Part shown: positions 48,092-50,328 of the stretch, in pieces
Position numbering within the stretch: the stretch's first letter is position 1
Layout of the letters: each line of letters begins with the position of its first letter
NCBI GenBank assembly: GCA_044228875.1
Contig: JBGAUA010000008.1
Location: 1 to 50,328 of the forward strand
Direction of reading: 5' to 3'
DNA: 50,328 bases
From: Epilinea sp044228875
GTDB taxonomy: Bacteria > Chloroflexota > Anaerolineae > Epilineales > Epilineaceae
The notes under the pieces: model-generated
What the model was told of the DNA's origin: nothing
What the model saw: only the letters and a program-made list of their open reading frames with translations
The model's database searches: none
Made by a program: the position numbers and the translations under genes

Positions 48092-49678
48092 CTAGCCCCG
48101 CGGACCGGCGGCCTGGACCGCCGCCGACACGCCATCGGCGTATTTCTGGAAGTTGGATCGGAAGAGCCCGGCCAGCTCGATCGCCTTCCGGTCGTAGGCC
48201 GACGTGTCCTGCCAGGTGTTACGCGGCCGAAGCACTTCGGAGGGGACGCCGGGCACCGCATCCGGCACCAGGATGCCGAAGACCGGGTCCGGCGTGTAGT
48301 CCATGTCGTCCAGCCGGCCGTTCAGCGCGGCGCGGAGCATGGCTCGCGTGTAGCCCAGCTTCATGCGGCTGCCCACACCGTAGGCTCCGCCCGTCCAGCC
48401 GGTGTTTACCAGCCAGACCCGCAGGCGGGGATGCGCGTCCATGCGGCGGCCCAACATCTCGGCGTAGACGCCGGGATGGCGCGGCAGGAAGGGTGCGCCG
48501 AAGCAGGCGCTGAAGGTGGCCTTGGGCTCGGTGACGCCGCGCTCCGTTCCGGCCACCTTGGCGGTGTAGCCGGCCAGGAAGTGGTACATGGCCTGCTCAC
48601 GGGTCAGCTTGGCGATGGGCGGCAGGACACCCCAGGCGTCGGCGGTCAGGAAGACGATGTCGGTGGGCTGCGGGCCGCGCCCGCCCTCGGCCACGTTCAC
48701 CAGACTGGACAAGGGGTAGCTGGAGCGCGTGTTCTCGGTCTTGGAGCCGTCGTCGTAATCCGGCGTCCGGCTGAGCGGATCCAGGACGACGTTCTCCAGG
48801 ATGGCCCCGAAGCGCTCGGTGGCGGCCCAGATCTCCGGCTCGCCTTCCCGGCTCAACTTGATGACCTTGGCATAACAGCCGCCCTCGAAGTTGAAGATGC
48901 CGTTCTCGCCCCAACCGTGCTCGTCGTCGCCGATCAGGGGGCGCTCCGGGTCGGCGCTGAGGGTGGTCTTGCCGGTACCGGAGAGGCCGAAGAAGAGTGC
49001 CGTGGACTTCCCGTCAGGGGCCACGTTGGCGCTGCAATGCATGGGGAAGACGTCGAGGGCCGGCAGGCGGTGGTTCATCACCGCGAAGATGGACTTCTTG
49101 ATCTCCCCGGCGTAGGCCGTGCCGCCGACCAGCACGGTGCGCTCAGCCATGTTGAGGATGACGAAGGTGCCGGAGTTGGTGCCGTCCCGCGCCGGGTCGG
49201 CCAGGACATCGGGCGCGTGCAGCACCAGCCAGTCCGGGGCGAAGGGCGCGATAGGCTCGGGGGAGTCGGTGCGGAACATGTTGCGTGCGAAGAGGCTGTG
49301 CCAGGCGCTGCCGGTCACCACGCGCACGCCGATCTGCAGGGCTGGATCCGCCCCGGCGTAGAGGTCCTGCACGAAGAGATCCCGGTCGTTCAACGCGGAC
49401 ACCACCTGGGCGCGGAGCCGGTCATAGACTACCGTCGCGATCGGGATGTTGACCTCGCCCCACCAGATGTCGCCCTCCGAGCTCGGCTCCCGAACCACGT
49501 AGCGGTCTTTGGGCGACCGCCCGGTATGCGCGCCGGTGGAGGCCACGAAGGCGCCGGCGGCGGAGAGCTGCCCTTCGCCGCGGCGGATGGCTTCTTCCAC
49601 CAAGGGAGCGGCGGAGAGGTTCCAGAAGACTTCGCGCGCCGGCGCCAGGCCGTGCCGATCGAGACCGAACCGTTGCAT
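48092..49678 (-). CDS. pckA: Phosphoenolpyruvate carboxykinase (ATP)
   Basis: This cytoplasmic enzyme converts oxaloacetate and ATP to phosphoenolpyruvate, CO2 and ADP, the first committed step of gluconeogenesis. The 528-residue product shows ASTGAHTGRSPKDRYVV (about 46-62), the PEPCK-specific FPMHCSANV, the P-loop GLSGTGKTTLS (231-241), metal motif LIGDDEHGW, ENVVLDPLSR and RSSYPLSSLVN, all typical of the ATP type. AGAGGAAG lies before ATG 49678, which begins the family's own N-terminus; the longer open frame to 49819 is upstream DNA. It is divergent from the cinA-like gene, with TAGCAT/TATGCT-type boxes near 49774 that could serve both. PEP made here feeds aroA among others. Confidence 0.96.
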   Translation of the reverse strand: MQRFGLDRHGLAPAREVFWNLSAAPLVEEAIRRGEGQLSAAGAFVASTGAHTGRSPKDRYVVREPSSEGDIWWGEVNIPIATVVYDRLRAQVVSALNDRDLFVQDLYAGADPALQIGVRVVTGSAWHSLFARNMFRTDSPEPIAPFAPDWLVLHAPDVLADPARDGTNSGTFVILNMAERTVLVGGTAYAGEIKKSIFAVMNHRLPALDVFPMHCSANVAPDGKSTALFFGLSGTGKTTLSADPERPLIGDDEHGWGENGIFNFEGGCYAKVIKLSREGEPEIWAATERFGAILENVVLDPLSRTPDYDDGSKTENTRSSYPLSSLVNVAEGGRGPQPTDIVFLTADAWGVLPPIAKLTREQAMYHFLAGYTAKVAGTERGVTEPKATFSACFGAPFLPRHPGVYAEMLGRRMDAHPRLRVWLVNTGWTGGAYGVGSRMKLGYTRAMLRAALNGRLDDMDYTPDPVFGILVPDAVPGVPSEVLRPRNTWQDTSAYDRKAIELAGLFRSNFQKYADGVSAAVQAAGPRG

Positions 49679-49806
49679 GGAGACTTCCTCTCGCTCTGAC
49701 CGATTGCGATGGTACCGCGGCCCGGAGTGGCCGTCGGGGGAGGGTGCGGCCTGCCCTCCCAAAGCGGGGCAGTGTAGCATAAGGGGCTCAGGAGGGAAGG
49801 AATGCC

Positions 49807-50328
49807 ATGCTAGATGCACAGGGCGTACTGGAGCGGGTTCGCCTTCTGGCCGCGGCCCTCGGACCGGTCATGCGCGCGCGCGGCCTGACCATCGCCACGG
49901 CCGAGAGTTGCACCGGCGGTCTCATCGCCGCGCTGCTTACCGAGGTGCCTGGCAGCTCCGACTACGTCCTGGGCGGCGTGGTAAGTTACGCCAACTCGGC
50001 CAAGACCGCTCTGCTCGGCGTCGGGGCGGACCTGCTGGCGGAACAGGGCGCGGTGAGCGAGCCGGTGGTCTTGGCCATGGCCGACGGCATTCGTCGCCGC
50101 CTGGGGGCCGACCTCGCGCTGAGCGTCACCGGTATCGCCGGCCCGGGCGGCGGCAGCACAGACAAGCCGGTGGGCACGGTGTGGATCGGTCTGGCGGGCT
50201 TGGGCGATGCCCTCGCGGCGCGCCGCTTCCACTTTGCGGGAGATCGCGCGGCCGTGCGGGCGCAAGCGGCGGCGGCGGCGCTTGCGTGGGCGGTGGCGGT
50301 GGTCGGGGGTAGCGGCGTTCGGGAGGGC
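49807..50328 (+). CDS. CinA C-terminal domain protein (nicotinamide-nucleotide amidase), cut by window edge
   Basis: The C-terminal CinA (PncC) domain deamidates NMN to nicotinic acid mononucleotide in NAD recycling. From ATG 49807 (ribosome site AGGAGG at 49790-49795) 174 codons are visible, still open at 50328. Motifs: TIATAESCTGGLIAALLTEV (about 29-48), PGSSDYVLGGVVSYANSAK, GAVSEPVVLAMADG and SVTGIAGPGGGSTDKPVGTVW, including the SCTGG nucleophile Ser and GIAGP loop. It is a stand-alone domain without the N-terminal MoaB-like CinA part. Since family proteins are about 165-180 residues, only a few residues are missing. Confidence 0.9.
   Translation, partial: MLDAQGVLERVRLLAAALGPVMRARGLTIATAESCTGGLIAALLTEVPGSSDYVLGGVVSYANSAKTALLGVGADLLAEQGAVSEPVVLAMADGIRRRLGADLALSVTGIAGPGGGSTDKPVGTVWIGLAGLGDALAARRFHFAGDRAAVRAQAAAAALAWAVAVVGGSGVREG

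Noticed and set aside
1..50328. tRNA, rRNA, transposase or phage integrase genes
   Set aside because: Intergenic stretches were read for cloverleaf ends and frames for recombinase motifs; none was found.

Overview
The window is GC-rich bacterial chromosome from what looks like a metagenome-derived assembly: there is a 10-N scaffold gap at 33716-33725. Several features suggest a member of the Chloroflexota, probably near Anaerolineae/Ardenticatenia. Exported proteins carry Pro/Thr-rich linkers and short Phe/Tyr-Leu-Pro motifs (3462-3659, 8807-12979, 23408-27109). RarA is fused to a methyltransferase-like domain, guanylate kinase is of the plastid type, and several promoters sit directly against the start codon. 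This placement is inference from gene style; there is no rRNA or tRNA gene in the window.

Left part (1-8 kb), disturbed. A multiheme cytochrome fragment (+) runs into the 3' side of an XdhC-type molybdenum-cofactor maturation gene (-). XdhC is divergent from an isoquinoline-oxidoreductase-like iorA/iorB pair, and iorB is cut from its own Pro/Thr tail by a frameshift. Next come an AT-richer lipoprotein gene (3821-4999), the first ~47 codons of a NYN-domain nuclease gene, and a CotH-family secreted protein whose tail ends in the NYN fragment. The two gene-to-gene joins (~230 and ~5675) are either real deletions or assembly joins.

8-31 kb. An unknown membrane protein is divergent from a 1390-residue adhesin-like VWA protein. 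Then comes a tight + operon: PLP aminotransferase, aroA (EPSP synthase) and a YhaN-like SMC-type ATPase with two membrane helices inside its coiled coil. A minus operon follows: NDP-forming acyl-CoA synthetase, ABC ATPase and one ABC-2 permease, with overlapping stops and starts. After it lie a giant exported diheme cytochrome with a beta-propeller, a hypothetical gene, and an OmpR/PhoB-type two-component pair.

30-37 kb. A GT1-type glycosyltransferase is followed by a lipoprotein that resembles the copper amine oxidase fold but appears to lack its metal ligands. Beyond the gap are a membrane/propeller protein, a SARP-like regulator with TPRs, a bidirectional terminator and a small secreted protein.

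37-50 kb, housekeeping. rarA fusion (-) is divergent from gmk-priA (+). Then come a DUF2231 membrane protein, an rRNA-methyltransferase-like protein, a minus pair ftsH plus AMIN-like secreted protein, pckA (-), and the CinA C-terminal domain gene cut by the window edge.
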